NCBI GenBank assembly: GCA_029204225.1
Contig: CM055099.1
Coordinates: 68,441,084 to 68,505,083 of the forward strand
Origin: Diphasiastrum complanatum
Taxonomy: Eukaryota > Streptophyta > Lycopodiopsida > Lycopodiales > Lycopodiaceae
Direction: 5' to 3'
DNA length: 64,000 nucleotides
Position 1 is the first letter of the stretch. Each line of letters begins with the position of its first letter. Positions 36,322-48,726 of the stretch are shown here, piece after piece. Made by a program: the position numbers and the translations under genes. The notes under the pieces were generated by a model. That model saw only the letters and a list, made by a program, of their open reading frames with translations, was not told the origin of the DNA and made no database searches.

Positions 36322-37370
36322 AGCAAGCACCACGGGCATGGTACTCTTGCATTGATGAACACTTTAAGCGAAGGGGAATGGTAAAGAGTGATGCTGATCT
36401 TAATCTTTACATTCTAAGGCAAGATTCTAATAGTGTTCATTGTGTTGTACGTGGATGATTTGATTATTACAGGAAGTAATGAGAGCTTAATTGATGAAAT
36501 CAAATCAGATCTTTCCAACGCTTTTGACATAAGCGATTTAGGATTGATGCACTATTGTCTTGGCATTGAAGTATGGCAAAAAGAAAATGTGGTCTTTTTT
36601 ACACAAAGAAAATATGCACGAGATTTGCTTTATAAGTTCAATATGTAGGATCGTAAGCCTTTGAGTACACCTATGGATGTCAACACAAAGCTTACTGCAT
36701 ATGATAAATCTGATAAAGTGGATGCTTATTTGTATAGATAGCTGGTGGGTAGTTTGATTTATTTGATGCACACACGACCTGATATTTCTTATGTTGTTGG
36801 TGTTGTTAGTCAATTTATGCAAGATCCTAGTCAAACACACTAGAAGTCTGCTAAACGTATTCTCAGATACATTTGAGGGACATTGAATTTTAGTTTGAAG
36901 TATGATCAGCCTGAAGTGCCAATATTGATAGGATATACAGATGCTGATTGGGTAGGTAATATTGATGACAGAAGGTCTACCTGTGGTCATACATTCAGTT
37001 ATGGTATAGCTACAGTTTCATGGAACAGCAAAAAGCAACCTACAGTAGCCTTATCCTACAACAACCTACAGTAGGCTTATCCTTGACGAAAGCTGAATAT
37101 CGAGCACTCAACAATGCTACACAAGAAGCGGTATGGTTAAAAAGTTTGCTTGTGGATCTAGATCAACCACAGGTGGATGCAACTACTATATCTTGCGACA
37201 ATCAAAGCTGCATTCACCTTGCAAAAAATCCAGTTTTACATGCTCGAACCAAGCACATCAAAATACATTATCATTTTGTTTGAGAGAAATTTTTTGATGG
37301 AGCCATTGATCTTGTTTTCTGTACATTTGAAGATCAAGTGGCAGATATTTTTACTAAGTCATTAGGTAGA
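36322..37370 (+). pseudogene. copia RT end and RNase H remnant
   Basis: LYVDDLIITGSNESLIDEIK is the catalytic block, then DADWVGNIDDRRSTCGHTFS and SLTKAEYRALNNATQEAVWL for RNase H, then DIFTKSLG close to the purine tract. Fossil, several breaks. Confidence 0.8.
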
Positions 37371-37382
37371 TTGAGGGAGATG

Positions 37383-38290
37383 TGTTGCGCCGGCGCCTCA
37401 AAGGGCGCTGGGACTTGAGCGGTTTCCCCAACACGCACTTAAGTCTAACATCTGTCCATCATGCACTTACGTAAAAGCCAACTCAGAAACGTAACAAGCT
37501 TAACCATTCAGACTTAAGAAAACTGGAATCCCAACCAACCCGAAAGCCAACTCAGAATCCGTCCCCAAAAGGTACCAAAGGCAAAGACAAGCCACACATG
37601 AAACCCAAGGCATAGTGGTCGCCAAACTGACCAATTGGCATAGCGGCAAGCCCCATGTCAATGACAGGGACCCTTAGGCGTCGGCGACGCAAAAAGGTTG
37701 TAGTAAGGGTCCTTCCACTTGGACCAGTCCCGGAGGCGAACCCGAAATGGTAATCACCCCCAAGGATCAACTTTATTAGATCTGGAAGAGGTTACATTCA
37801 TACATAGACTGACCGGTCTTGAGGCCACCAATACGTGCTGGGCATTGTGCCTGGCTCGTGCTGGTAGAGGGAGCTGAGACCTGGCGACTGGATTCCTGGC
37901 GCTGGTTGAGTTGCCCAAATTTTTGTCTGCCGGACTCCACCTATAGTTCTGCTGTGATTCGGCGCACCCCCTCTGTTCTGAAACATAGTGCTTTCTGGTA
38001 AAGCACGCTTTTTGGGACTTAGTTTTTATTTTGCTGATTAAGCCTGGCAGAATCAGTCTGGCTCCTGGACATGGGTCCCGGGAGCCGTCTCGGCGGCATA
38101 ATCAACTTGCTTCTTGACTAGGCCATGACTCGAGCTCCAGAGCTAGCTCATGACTTGTGACTACTTGACTGGCTCACCACAGGTCGGAAGCTCAGTCCTT
38201 GACGTTCTAACTTGCTCTGGGACCTTAGGGAGCATCACCCCTTAGAGTCTTACAGGGCACACTAGGTGCACCTGAGTCAGCTTTACAACA
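37383..38290 (-). repeat. 3' LTR of gypsy element 1
   Basis: Starts TGTTGCGCCGGCG and ends TTTACAACA. On its right TCCTCCCCTCG is the minus-strand polypurine tract. The LTR carries CCAACACGCRCTTAAGTC and the GGTCACCATT/GACCGGTCTTG words shared by all copies. Confidence 0.9.
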
Positions 38291-38535
38291 TCCTCCCCTC
38301 GTTTGAAAAAGCTGATGTCCTCATCAGGGCCAAACTAGACCTAGGACGTACGGCACAAGCTCAATTCACCGGCCTTAACAATTTTTGAATCAAAAGGATC
38401 ACATTGGCAGTAGCACAGGAAAAGTGTAGATAGAGTTCACTTACGTAAAATCTGTGTAAAGCTGCAAGTGATTTATTGACAAACTTAAGAAAGATACCTG
38501 GAAGTTCCTTGAACTTCAGAATTGGCCATGAGTGT

Positions 38536-40074
38536 TTATGCAGGAGGCATGCCACCAGGTTGTGCTTTGTGTGCCGATCTGGGAAAACGGGTATTGTGTT
38601 GATTCTTCTGCAGATAATCTACAAGTACTTCAGGGGCTCCCTCCTTAAGTTTGTCTTCGTACTCCCAAGAAGCCTCAATGAGTGGAGCCCATAGCCACTT
38701 CACTAGATATTCACATTGCACGCCAGTTCGCTTTCTATGTGTCAATATTTGTTCTGGTACAGGCTGCCTCTTTGTATCATCAAGTGTCGTTGGTGGGTGA
38801 CGAAGTTCGTGTTGCCGATCAAATCGCTCATCTGGTTTGTACCGTTTGAGTAATGAGATATGAAACACATTGTGTATATCCAAGCTGGATGGCAGCGCCA
38901 ATCGGTAAGCCACTGAGTTGATCTTCTTGGTGACATGATATGGTCCCGCATAAGGTCGAACGAACTTATGAGAGAAACCTTTTGGTAACGCAATGTTCTT
39001 TGTGTTCAGCCACACTTGATCACCTTCCTCAAATTCCAGTTCTCGTTGATGTGGATTCACGTTAGCTGTCATACTTCTTTGGGACTGCTCTAAAAATGAC
39101 TTCACCTCTGTCAGCTTTGTGTGCCACTCATTGATGAATTCCTCCACAGTGGATACTGGGGCTTCTTGCACACCTGTAAGAAAAGAGCTTGGAACAATCG
39201 GGAGCCGACCATTGCTTATCTCGAAGGGTGCCCGTCCAGTAGATCTGTTCACTTGGTTGTTATGTGCAAACTCGAGAATATCCAAGTAGTTGCCCCAATC
39301 GGATTGGTCCCAAGCGACATAATTTCTTAAATATTGTTCAATCTGTCGATTGACTCGTTCCGTTTGTCCATCTGTTTGAGGGTGATATGCAGTGCTGAAA
39401 TTCAGTCCAGTTCCCACGAGGTGAAATAGGCAAGTCCAAAACTTTTCGACGAACTTGGTGTCTCGGTCAGAAATAATCGTTCTAGGTAGGCCATGGTATT
39501 TGAAGACACATTTGAAAAATAACCTCGCCACTTCTTCAGCTGTCATTGAATTTTTAGTTGGTACAAGGTGAGCTTGTTTTGAGAAATGGTCAACCACCAC
39601 ATAAATTGAGTCAAAACCCTGGCAACGTGGTAGTTGAACAATAAAATCCATGCTCACTGAGTCCCAAGGGTATGCTAGTACTGGTAATGTCTGGAGTAGT
39701 CCTGCTGGGGCTAGCGGTTCCACCTTCACTTGTTGACATGTAGGACATGTTTGCACATAGGATTCAACGTCTGCCCACATATCTTGCCAATAGAAGCTTC
39801 TCTTGAGAAGTTCATACATGCGATTCACCCCTGGATGTCCGACGGCTAGTACGTCATGATGCTCCCTCGAGATTTTCTTCCTCAAGTTGATGTTGTCTGG
39901 AACATATACTCTACATTGTTTATAACCAACCATTTGGTCTTTCCAAGTAAAATGTTTACAAGGCTTTCCCAGCTGGAATTCGATCATTAGATTCTTAGCC
40001 AACGCATCTACACCATAGTTCTCTTTGATTTCTTGGAGTAGACCGGTCACCTGGGTTGAAACCGTCGCCATCAA
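38536..40074 (-). pseudogene. gypsy integrase with chromodomain, 512-codon frame
   Basis: In order: zinc-binding HHDVLAVGHPGVNRMYEL with CPTCQQVK; the catalytic core with SMDFIVQLP, ISDRDTKFVEKFW and YHPQTDGQTERVNRQIEQYL (D, D, E); the GPF/Y region (RPYAGPYHVTKKINSVAYRL, HNVFHISLLKRYKP); and a C-terminal chromodomain (CEYLVKWLW, ASWEYEDKL). This places it in the chromoviruses. The frame is open, but the element has no gag. Confidence 0.9.
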
Positions 40075-40172
40075 GTGCTCCTATCTACTGAGTGCATCTG
40101 CTACCACATTATTCTTCCCGTCGTATGTAAAATGTCTATATTGAATTTCGAGAGAAAGTTTTGCCATCGCAT

Positions 40173-40385
40173 CTACTTTGGCATGAGCATATCTTGGGAT
40201 GAGAAGTACTTAAGTGATACGTTGTCAGTGAACGCCTTAAAGGGCTTTCCTGCCACATAATGTCTCCAATGCTCCATTGCTTGTACGATTGCAACCATTT
40301 CTTTTTTGTGAGTTGGCCATCGTCGTTCTACATCACTTAATTTCTCTGAAAAATATGCAACTGGTTTTCCCTCTTGCATCAACAC
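40173..40385 (-). pseudogene. gypsy RNase H remnant
   Basis: QEGKPVAYFSEKLSDVERRW then EMVAIVQAMEHWRHYV and FKAFTDNVSLKYF are RNase H landmarks. The frame on either side is broken. Confidence 0.8.
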
Positions 40386-40487
40386 GGCCCCAATAGCAAA
40401 GTTTGACGCATCTATATGTATTTCAAATGGTTTGCTAAAGTCCGGTAGGGCAAGAATGGGTTCTTGAGTGATCCATCACTTTAGTTC

Positions 40488-41528
40488 TTAGAACGCTGCT
40501 TCACATTCCGGTGTCCATGTCATTTTGAGATGAGTCTTTGTCTGCTCCAACAACGGTGCCACAATTTTGCTAAATGCCTCAATGAATCTCCTGTAAAAAT
40601 TACATAGCCCCACAAAGGATTTGATGCCATGAACAGTTTTAGGTGCTAGCCAATCCAAGATAGCTTTGATCTTCTTAGGATCCATTCGAATCCGTCCGTG
40701 GCCTATAACATGTCCAAGGAAATCAATTTCCTCCACCACAAACTCACATTTCTCTCTTTTCGCGAACAAGCAGTTCCTCCTCAGTCGTTGGAGAACTGTC
40801 CTTAAATGTTTAATGTGATCTTTAAGGCTCCGGCTAAATACTAATATGTCATCGATGTACACAATGACAAATTCATCCAGACAGTCTTGAAAAATATTGT
40901 TCATCAACGTGCAAAAAGTGGCTGGTGCGTTTGTTAGACCGAATGGCATCACTAGGAACTCGTGACTCCCGTACCGTGTTCGAAACGCCGTTTTGTGCTC
41001 ATCACCTTTAGCTATTCGAATTTGATGATATCCAGATCTGAGATCTATTCGGCTAAAGTATTTGGCAAGTTTGAGTTGGTCGAACAGGTCATCAATTCTA
41101 GGCATGGGGTACTTGTTCTTGATGGTACTCTTGTTAAGCATGCGATAATCCACACACATTCGAAGAGTTTTGTCCCCCTTTTCCACGAACAACACTGGGG
41201 CTCCAAAAGGTGAAGCGCTAGGTCTAATAAAATCTTTGTCTATCAATTCACCAAGTTGTCGTTTCAGTTCCGCCAACTCCTCTTGTGACATTCTGTAGGG
41301 TGCTCGTGAAGTTGGCTCCGTTCCTGGTACCAACTCAATTTCATGGTCCACTGGTCTTCGAGGAGGTAGCTTAGCTGGGAGTTCCTCCGGAAACACATCG
41401 CTAAATTCTTCTAGCAGATATGCCACTTCTTTTGGCAAGTTTTCTTGTCGCACGCTTTTCCCTTCTGAGACTTCTCGGCAGATGCAAAGAAAGCACTTTG
41501 ACCTTTTCCCTTTCGCCATTCTTTTCAT
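40488..41528 (-). pseudogene. gypsy reverse transcriptase, 346-codon frame
   Basis: [87 protein letters not shown] (catalytic YIDD) and [19 protein letters not shown] appear in the standard order. Belongs to element 1. Confidence 0.9.
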
Positions 41529-42016
41529 CGCTGATGCTGCAACCAGATTTGTTCAATATCGGTATCCTTAGCATTTCCTCCGGGCAAGGCTTTTGTCACG
41601 CAGATTTGTCCCTTGTAATCCAAGAGGACCAAGTTTGAGCTCCTACCCAAAACTGCGATACAGTGTTCATTTAACCAAGGGAGGCCCAAAATCATATCGA
41701 AGGCATCCATCTCTAAAATCACAAAGCTAAGTTTAGCCTTCCATCTTCCAATCTGCACCGGCATGTTCAATGTCGCTTTGTCTGCATCTAGTGCTCCCTT
41801 CGCTGTTTCTACCTTGAGAGTAGATGTAACATTCCTGGTCGGCAAGCTGAATTGTTCCACTACGCTCCTTGAGATATAGTTATGTGAAGCTCCGGAGTCG
41901 ATCATGAAATCTGACTTCCTCCCCGCAATCTTTCCTGATAAGAATAACAATCTTGAACCAGTCTTGGGGGTTGCCCCATGGAAGTTCCTTTCCATACTTG
42001 TGTGTCGTCCACTCAT
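41525..42016 (-). pseudogene. gypsy protease region
   Basis: DFMIDSGASHNYISRSV is the aspartic protease motif and DMILGLPWLNEHCIAV the second conserved block. The frame directly precedes the RT frame. No gag lies upstream in this element; the leader (42017-42715) follows. Confidence 0.85.
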
Positions 42017-42715
42017 AAATGTAAGCTCCTCTCACAACTCCCAACTAGATCAGATCACCTGGATCAAAACAAGTAGTCAGGGATAATTCAGGTCCAGGCA
42101 AGCACACCACAAACGAGCATACCAACCAAAGCTAAACAGAGGATCCCTCTCAAGTCACATTCCCCTTGAGACCGAACGTAGGACCTTTACCTAGCCGTGC
42201 CTACACAAATCTATCATAGAATTAGCCCACAGGGAAACACCCATCCAACCATCCATGCTTTCACCATTAAGCAGCACATTGCCTCAGTCACGCCCCACCA
42301 CTTTTTGGTCGATAGCCCTTATAGCTAAACGATCGGCAACTATCCCGCACCGGCAGCTAACCACCCGTGCTTTACACACGAATTCGAGCAGCATCTCTGT
42401 ATCAATGGTTAACCCGTACAGTTCGAATATGTCACCCTGCACCCCACAAGGTACAGACCGTGCTTTCACCTACCTAGGCAGCACTTTGCCTCATCCGTCC
42501 TACGTGCAGACAGCGCCAGGCCCGAACCGCGAGAACTGACCGTGCTTACACCTCGAGGGCAGCACTTTGACTCATCAAGTCCCCCGTTCTGCCGACCACC
42601 CCGACCGTGGACGCACCCGTGCTTACATTGTGGGCAGCACCTTGCGCAACGGTTGTCCTGACAAATCCCAAGACGTGGCCATCCCTGTGAGACTTGCGTA
42701 GCTGATCGGCTAGTC

Positions 42716-42728
42716 GGCTCTGATACCA
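42716..42728 (-). promoter_or_regulatory. primer-binding site of gypsy element 1
   Basis: The minus strand reads TGGTATCAGAGCC two bases inside the right LTR, the classic initiator-Met tRNA primer site. Confidence 0.9.
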
Positions 42729-42920
42729 CATGTTGCGCCGGCGACTCAAAGGGCACTGGGACTTGAGCGGTTTCCCCAACACGCGCTTAAGTCTAACATT
42801 CGTCCATCATGCACTTACGTAAAAGCCAACTCAGAAACATAACAAGCTTAACCATTCAGACTTAAGAAAACTGGAATCCCAACCAACCCGAAAGCCAACT
42901 CAGAATCCGTCCCCAAAAGG

Positions 42921-44138
42921 TGTAGCGCAGGCATCCCAAAGGGAGCCGGGAACCACGACTTAGCTTCCCAGCCTTCAACTCTTGCCATCCAAACCCACTT
43001 GACATACAAGTAGCCAACTCGCCAACAACGATCAGACTTAACCAACTTGAAGTTCCGAAAACCAACATTGAGATCCAACCTGGCGCCATGCCAGATCGGG
43101 GGTCCCGACGTGGGTGACTTCCCTCCAAGCAAGCCGCCCGACATACATCAAACTTAACCAACTCGAAGCTTCGTTACAAACGAGTAACATCCATTCCAAG
43201 CAAGCGGTCTGACTTACATCAGACTTAACCAACTGAAAGCTTCGTCACGAGCGCTGGAAGCCAACCTGGCGCCACGCCAGACTGGACAGCCATAAACAGG
43301 TAACATCCACCCAAGCAAGCCATCCAACTCAGCCGACAGGTTAGAGCCCGTTCCCCAAGAGCTTAACCCATTCATGTTCATGCAAGGAACACTCATAACC
43401 ACAAGCCGCGACAGATATGGAAACAACCAGTTCTTGGACCAAATGGTCCCGACAGCATACCGCTGGCGCCACGGACCGAATGGTCCCGACGGCATACCGC
43501 TGGCGTCCCGGGATACGACCCTCAGCTATGTGCCAAGTTAAAAATTTTGAAAGCGGCCTTACAACTGGCGCTTTTACCGAACACTGAAACCCAGAAGGTA
43601 ATCAGAGTCAGTTTGAGGAAAATCCCACTTTATTGATAAATCTGAGAAGGTTACATTTCAAGTGTGTGACCGACCCTAGTCTCCGGGGCGCTAGCATGCC
43701 AAGGCGAGAGCCATGACAACATTCCAGCAAGGGAGGCTGAGACTTGGTTGGAGCTCGCCCTGAGTCGCAACCCGCACTCCCCTATAGTATTGGTGTGATT
43801 CGGCACCCCCCCTCATACCAAGCACTCTACCCAAGCTGGTAAAGCACGTTTTTCTCTCTCTAGGATTTTCTCTTTCTAGAAAGTCATTTTCTCTCTCTAG
43901 ATTTTATTGATCCCCAGGCTTCCTTTAATCATGCCTAGATCGTGTGAGGTGATTGCACATCGATCTGAGCTCTCTGGACTTCGCTAGAACCGATCAAAGA
44001 TTTTCAGCCATAGGAACTTGGCGCCGGCTGGATTCTGGTCACAGTGGCGCCGGGAGCGGCGCCGGCGCTGCTGGCGCCGGGGACATAGCTGGCACCGATG
44101 GCGCCGGAAGTAAAGCTTGTAAAGGTAGCTTTACAACA
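42921..44138 (-). mobile_element. solo LTR of a second gypsy family
   Basis: Begins TGTAGCGCAGGC and ends AGCTTTACAACA; flanked exactly by AAAGG (42916-42920 and 44139-44143), a 5-bp target duplication. At 1218 bp it has no coding DNA, so it is a solo LTR left by recombination. Its ends resemble those of the host LTR, suggesting a related family; orientation is inferred from that. It sits inside the right LTR of element 1. Confidence 0.85.
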
Positions 44139-44396
44139 AAAGGTAACCAAAGGCAAAGACAAGCCACACATGATACCCAAGGCATAGTGGTCGCCAAACT
44201 GACCAATTGGCATAGCGGCAAGCCCCATGTCGATGACAGAGACCCTTAGGCGCCGGCGACGCAAAAAGGTTGTAGTAAGGGTCCTTCCACTTGGACCAGT
44301 CCCGGAGGCGAAACCGAAATGGTAATCATCCCCAAGGATCAACTTTATTATATTTGGAAGAGGTTACATTCATACATAGACTGACCGGTCTTGGGG

Positions 44397-45317
44397 TGTT
44401 GCGCCGGCGCCTCAAAGGGCACTGGGACTTGAGCGGTTTCCCCAACACGCGCTTAAGTCTAACATTCATCCATCATGCACTTACGTAAAAGCCAACTCAG
44501 AATCGTAACAAGCTTAACCATTCAGACTTAAAAAAAACTGGAATCCCAACCAACCCGAAAGCCAACTCAGAATCCGTCCCCAAAAGGTAACCAAAGGCAA
44601 AGACAAGCCACACATGAAACCCAAGGCATAGTGGTCGCCAAACTGACCAATTGGCATAGCGGCAAGCCCCATGTCGATGACATGGACCCTTAGGCGCCAG
44701 CGACGCAAAAAGGTTGTAGTAAGGGTCCTTCCACTTGGACCAGTCCCGGAGGCGAAACCGAAATGGTAATCATCCCCAAGGATCAACTTTATTAGATTTG
44801 GAAGAGGTTACATTCATACATAGACTGACCGGTCTCGGGGCCACCAACACGTGCTGGGCATTGTGCCTGGCTCGTGCTGGTAGAGGGAGCTGAGACCTGG
44901 CGACTGGATTCCTGGCGCTGGTTGAGCTGCCCAAGTTTCTGTCTGCCGGACTCCCCCTATAGTTCTGCTGTGATTCGGCGCACCCCCTCTGGTTTGAAAC
45001 ATAGTGCTTTCTGGTAAAGCACGCTTTTTAGGACTTAGTTTTTATTTTGCTGATTAAGCCTGGCATGCCTGGCAGAATCAGTCTGCCTCCCGGACATGGG
45101 TCCCGGGAGCCGTCCCGGCGGCCGAATCAACCTGCTTTCCTGACTAGGCCATGACTCGAGCTCCAGAGCTAGCTCATGACTTTGTGACTACTTGACTGGC
45201 TCACCACAGGTCGGAGGCTCAGTCCTTGACATTCTAACTTGCTCTGGGACCTTAGGGAGTGTCACCCCTTTGAGTCTTACAGGGCACGCTGTGTGCACCC
45301 AAGTCAGCTTTACAACA
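44397..45317 (-). repeat. 3' LTR of gypsy element 2
   Basis: TGTTGCGCCGGCGCC to TTTACAACA, followed by the polypurine tract complement TCCTCCCCTCG. Confidence 0.9.
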
Positions 45318-45679
45318 TCCTCCCCTCGTTTGAGAAAGCTGATGTCCTCATCAGGGCCAAACTAGAACCTAAGACTCATGGCACGGGCTTAATTCACCGG
45401 CCAGACTTTAGGTATATGGGGCACGGGCTTGATTCACCGGCCAAAGGAAACCAACTGTAAAGCAGAGTAATGATATTGTGTTTTACACCCAGCACAGGAA
45501 AAGTGTGGATCTAGTTCACTTACGTAAAACCTGTGTGAAGCTACTGCACTTAGACATCAAACTGAAGCTCACTCCTCAATGAGAAATGCGGCTTACTTTA
45601 TTAGCATGAAAGAAAAAGATACTCACGGCTCCCTTAAGCCTCAGATATGTCGTTGTCGTCGCACATCTGGATGAGTCCC

Positions 45680-46189
45680 CTAGGACTCTAGATATTTCGT
45701 TTGGTCGTCCAGGTTGAGCTCCTTGAGCTCTGCATCGGCACTTAGATTCACCTTTGACGTAGAAACTGCAGGCAATGTTGGCTCCATTTGACCTCGCGTC
45801 AACTGGTTTGTCACTGTTGGATGTCTTTCATTAAAAAGGTGAGTTTTTGCTTGGTCACACAAGGTGAGCTCTTTGAGCTCTGCATCGGCACTTGAATTCA
45901 CCTTTGATGTAGAGACTATAGGCAATTTTGGCTCCATTTGTTCCCGTGTCAGCTGGTCTGTCACTGTTGGTTGTCCTTCGTTAAATAGGTGAATGAGATT
46001 GGGAGGAATGGTTGGCTCAGGTTCATTTGTGTCGTTCTTTTCTAGTTGGTCCCCTGGCACAGCTCTGACGACACAAGGTCTCCTGCCATTATATAATAAC
46101 ACAAGATTAACCCCTTTTGCCAAGAAGGCCACCACATGTTCGTTAAACCAACTTAATCCCAAAATAGCGTCGAAGGCATCCATCTTCAA
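45680..46189 (-). pseudogene. gypsy protease end with 50-residue tandem repeat
   Basis: AFDAILGLSWFNEHVVAFLA is the second protease block. It is followed by two 50-residue units that each contain HLFNE, PTVT.QLTR.QMEP, VSTSKVN and SADAELKEL. This 150-bp duplication is visible as DNA at about 45715 and 45865. Part of element 2. Confidence 0.8.
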
Positions 46190-46213
46190 GATTGTGAACG
46201 TTAGTCGATTCTT

Positions 46214-47893
46214 CTAGGCTCCCAGAGAGATTGGTAAGTTGGTTGCCAATCTACAAGTGGTCATTGTACCTTTCGCGGTCTCCACACAAATAGGAGTCAC
46301 ATTTTCTTCACATTGGATGTCCAATTCTCCTGTCAGTTTTTCTGACAAGTAGTTATGTGACGCCCCCAGGTCTACCATGAAGTAAATGATCCTGCCTTGA
46401 ATACAGCCTTTCAGGTACAATAACTTGGATCCCCTTGCAGGAGTCGCCATAAGATGTTCACGATAAGCCGCAAGTGCCCCTATCTGTTGCAAGGCATTCA
46501 GGTCAGACTCCGTCAAATCCGTTTCTGGGTCCTCTTCATCATCTTGTTCACCATCTTCTTGATCAAATGCCTCTCTCTCCATCCTATCAAATCCTTCAAT
46601 GGCAGCCATGATTTGCTTATTCAATGGTTTGGGGCATGATCTCCAAGAGTGACCTTGCTGATGACAGTTGAAGCAACGCATGGAACTGCCCACTGTTGGT
46701 GAGCTGTTGCTGTGACTAGTCGAAGGTCCAACATTGTTTCTTCTCTGGAACATGTTCCCTCCATTGTTGCCTTGGTTGCCAAACCCTGTTTTTTTTGGGA
46801 ATTTATTCACGCTACTCGAGGCTTGGTTGCCATTTGGAGCTGAGTCCCCCCTTGAAAAGAAGCTCAGACTCGCTCTGGATCCACTAAATACTCTTGTTGA
46901 GGTTGCGGGAGCAGCTGGTGCCAATGTGCTCTCATAATCACAAACCATTTCAGCCGCTCGAATAGTTGAATTGAAATCATGGGGCATGTAGCTGTCTATC
47001 GCACGTCGGGTCCAGGATTGCATTCCAGACAATAGGTAATGCGTTTTGTCCGCCTCGGACATATCTTCAATAACCCATACACTCTGTCTGAATCTATTGA
47101 GGTACTCTCGCAATGACCCTTTCTGTTTGAGCCCCGATAATTCTGTCCTCAATCTCATGTGTGAATCCTTCGGTATGAACTCCTCTCGTAACGCGGCTTT
47201 GAATGCGTCCCATGTTTGAAAATGCATTCCTGCCATCCGGTACCAATTTGTAGTGTAGCCCTCAAAATATGCTAATGCCAAGTCAGTTCTTTCTTCCTCA
47301 GGAGTGTTCATTAGACGGAAGTAATGGTCCATGTGAAACAACCAATCTTCCACAACTCGAATGTCACGCTCTCCTTTGAAAGTAGGTGGTGCTTTCACTT
47401 TGGCAGTCTTTCTTGGGCCCTCCGTGGTTCGCGCTTGTGGTTCTCTTGGTATCTGTGGAGGAGGCGCCACTGCATTCTCCCTAGTTGCTTCCAACTCTTC
47501 AAACCTGGCTTCGAGCTGTGTTAGCCCGTCTCTCATTTCTCTAGCAAGGTTAATTTGGGTAAGATTCATGGCTCGCAAGGATGTTTGCCATTCTTTCCTT
47601 TCGGTTTCTCTATCCTTCTTCACCTCGCTAAGCATAGCCGTCATTGCGCTTGATAAGTATTGCCGCATCTTCACTTCAAAGAGGTCCTGTTGTGCCTCTG
47701 GCAAGGGTTCATCTCTTGGTGTAGGTTCAGAAGGGCCACCCATCTCTTCATGGAGGGGCGCCACTGTGGAGTGCATACGCTCTTTCTTTCTCGACTTGGA
47801 CCTGGTGCCATCTCGATGCATGCGAGAGCTGTATTCTCGAGTCAGCTCTTCTCCGTCCGTCAGTGCTCGTAACTCTTCAAGATGGTCCTCCAT
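46214..47893 (-). pseudogene. gypsy gag with zinc knuckle and protease start, 559-codon frame
   Basis: Begins MEDHLEELRALTDGEELTRE. The central Retrotrans_gag region carries VVEDWLFHMDHYFRLMNTPE, WDAFKAALREEFIP and LREYLNRFRQSV. The zinc knuckle is CFNCHQQGHSWRSCP near 46665, and the protease motif is YFMVDLGASHNYLSEKL near 46360. The frame is open, but the element lacks the rest of pol. Confidence 0.9.
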
Positions 47894-48711
47894 TATAGTC
47901 AGAGGTGTACTTCCAACAGATTATCGCCTCAATCCTTTTTATATTTGAAGCTCTCCCTTCTGTTAGCCGGGCCCCACAGCTCTCTTTTCTTCTTTATTAA
48001 ATCAGCTTCAATGAAAATATCCCTTCCTCAAACTTAGCACGCCCACATCACCTGAGAGCCAAGTAGGAACCAGGTCATTTGTGTCCAAGCAAGCACACGA
48101 CAAACGGAACATACCAACCAAAGCAAACACAGAGGATCATTCTCAAGCCACAAACCCCCCTTGAGACCGGACGTAGGACCTTTGCCTAGCCGCGCCCACA
48201 CAAATCTATCACAGAATTAGCCCACGGGGAAACATCCATCCAACCATCCGTGCTTTCACCATTAAGCAGCACATTGCCTCAGTCACGCCCCACCACTTTT
48301 TGGTCGATAGCCCTTATAGCTAAACGATCGGCAGCTATCCCGCACCGGCAGCTAACCACCCGTGCTTTACACCCGAATTCGAGCAGCATCTCTGTATCAA
48401 TGGTTAACCCGTACAGTTCGAATATGTCGCCCCGCACCCCACAAGGTACAGACCGTGCTTTCACCTACCTAGGCAGCACTTTGCCTCATCCGTCCTACGT
48501 GCAGACAGCGCCAGGCCCGAACCGCGAGAACTGACCGTCCTTACACCTCGAGGGCAGCACTTTGACTCATCAATTCCCCCGTTCTGCCGACCACCCCGAC
48601 CGTGGACGCACCCGTGCTTACACTGTGGGCAGCACCTTGCGCAACGGTTGTCCTGACAAATCCCAAAAACGTGGCCATCCCTGTGAGACTTGCGTAGCTG
48701 ACCGGCTAGTC

Positions 48712-48724
48712 GGCTCTGATACCA
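48712..48724 (-). promoter_or_regulatory. primer-binding site of gypsy element 2
   Basis: Minus strand TGGTATCAGAGCC two bases inside the 5' LTR; identical to that of element 1. Confidence 0.9.
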
Positions 48725-48726
48725 CA

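Larger units (their letters stand above)
33397..37382 (+). mobile_element. Ty1/copia internal region, almost full length
   Basis: gag, zinc knuckle, protease, integrase, RT and RNase H appear in canonical copia order. A purine tract (TTGAGGGAGA) stands at 37371-37380, immediately followed by a gypsy LTR at 37383, so the element's own 3' LTR is missing. I see no convincing 5' LTR either. Several breaks, more in gag and in the RNase H part than in integrase. Fossil. Confidence 0.85.

Noticed and set aside
42255-42539. Open frames in the gypsy leaders and LTRs, repeated at 48250-48534, 44514-44786 and 48844-49116
   Set aside because: Identical frames appear in each copy because the LTR and leader DNA is shared; no gag or pol homology.
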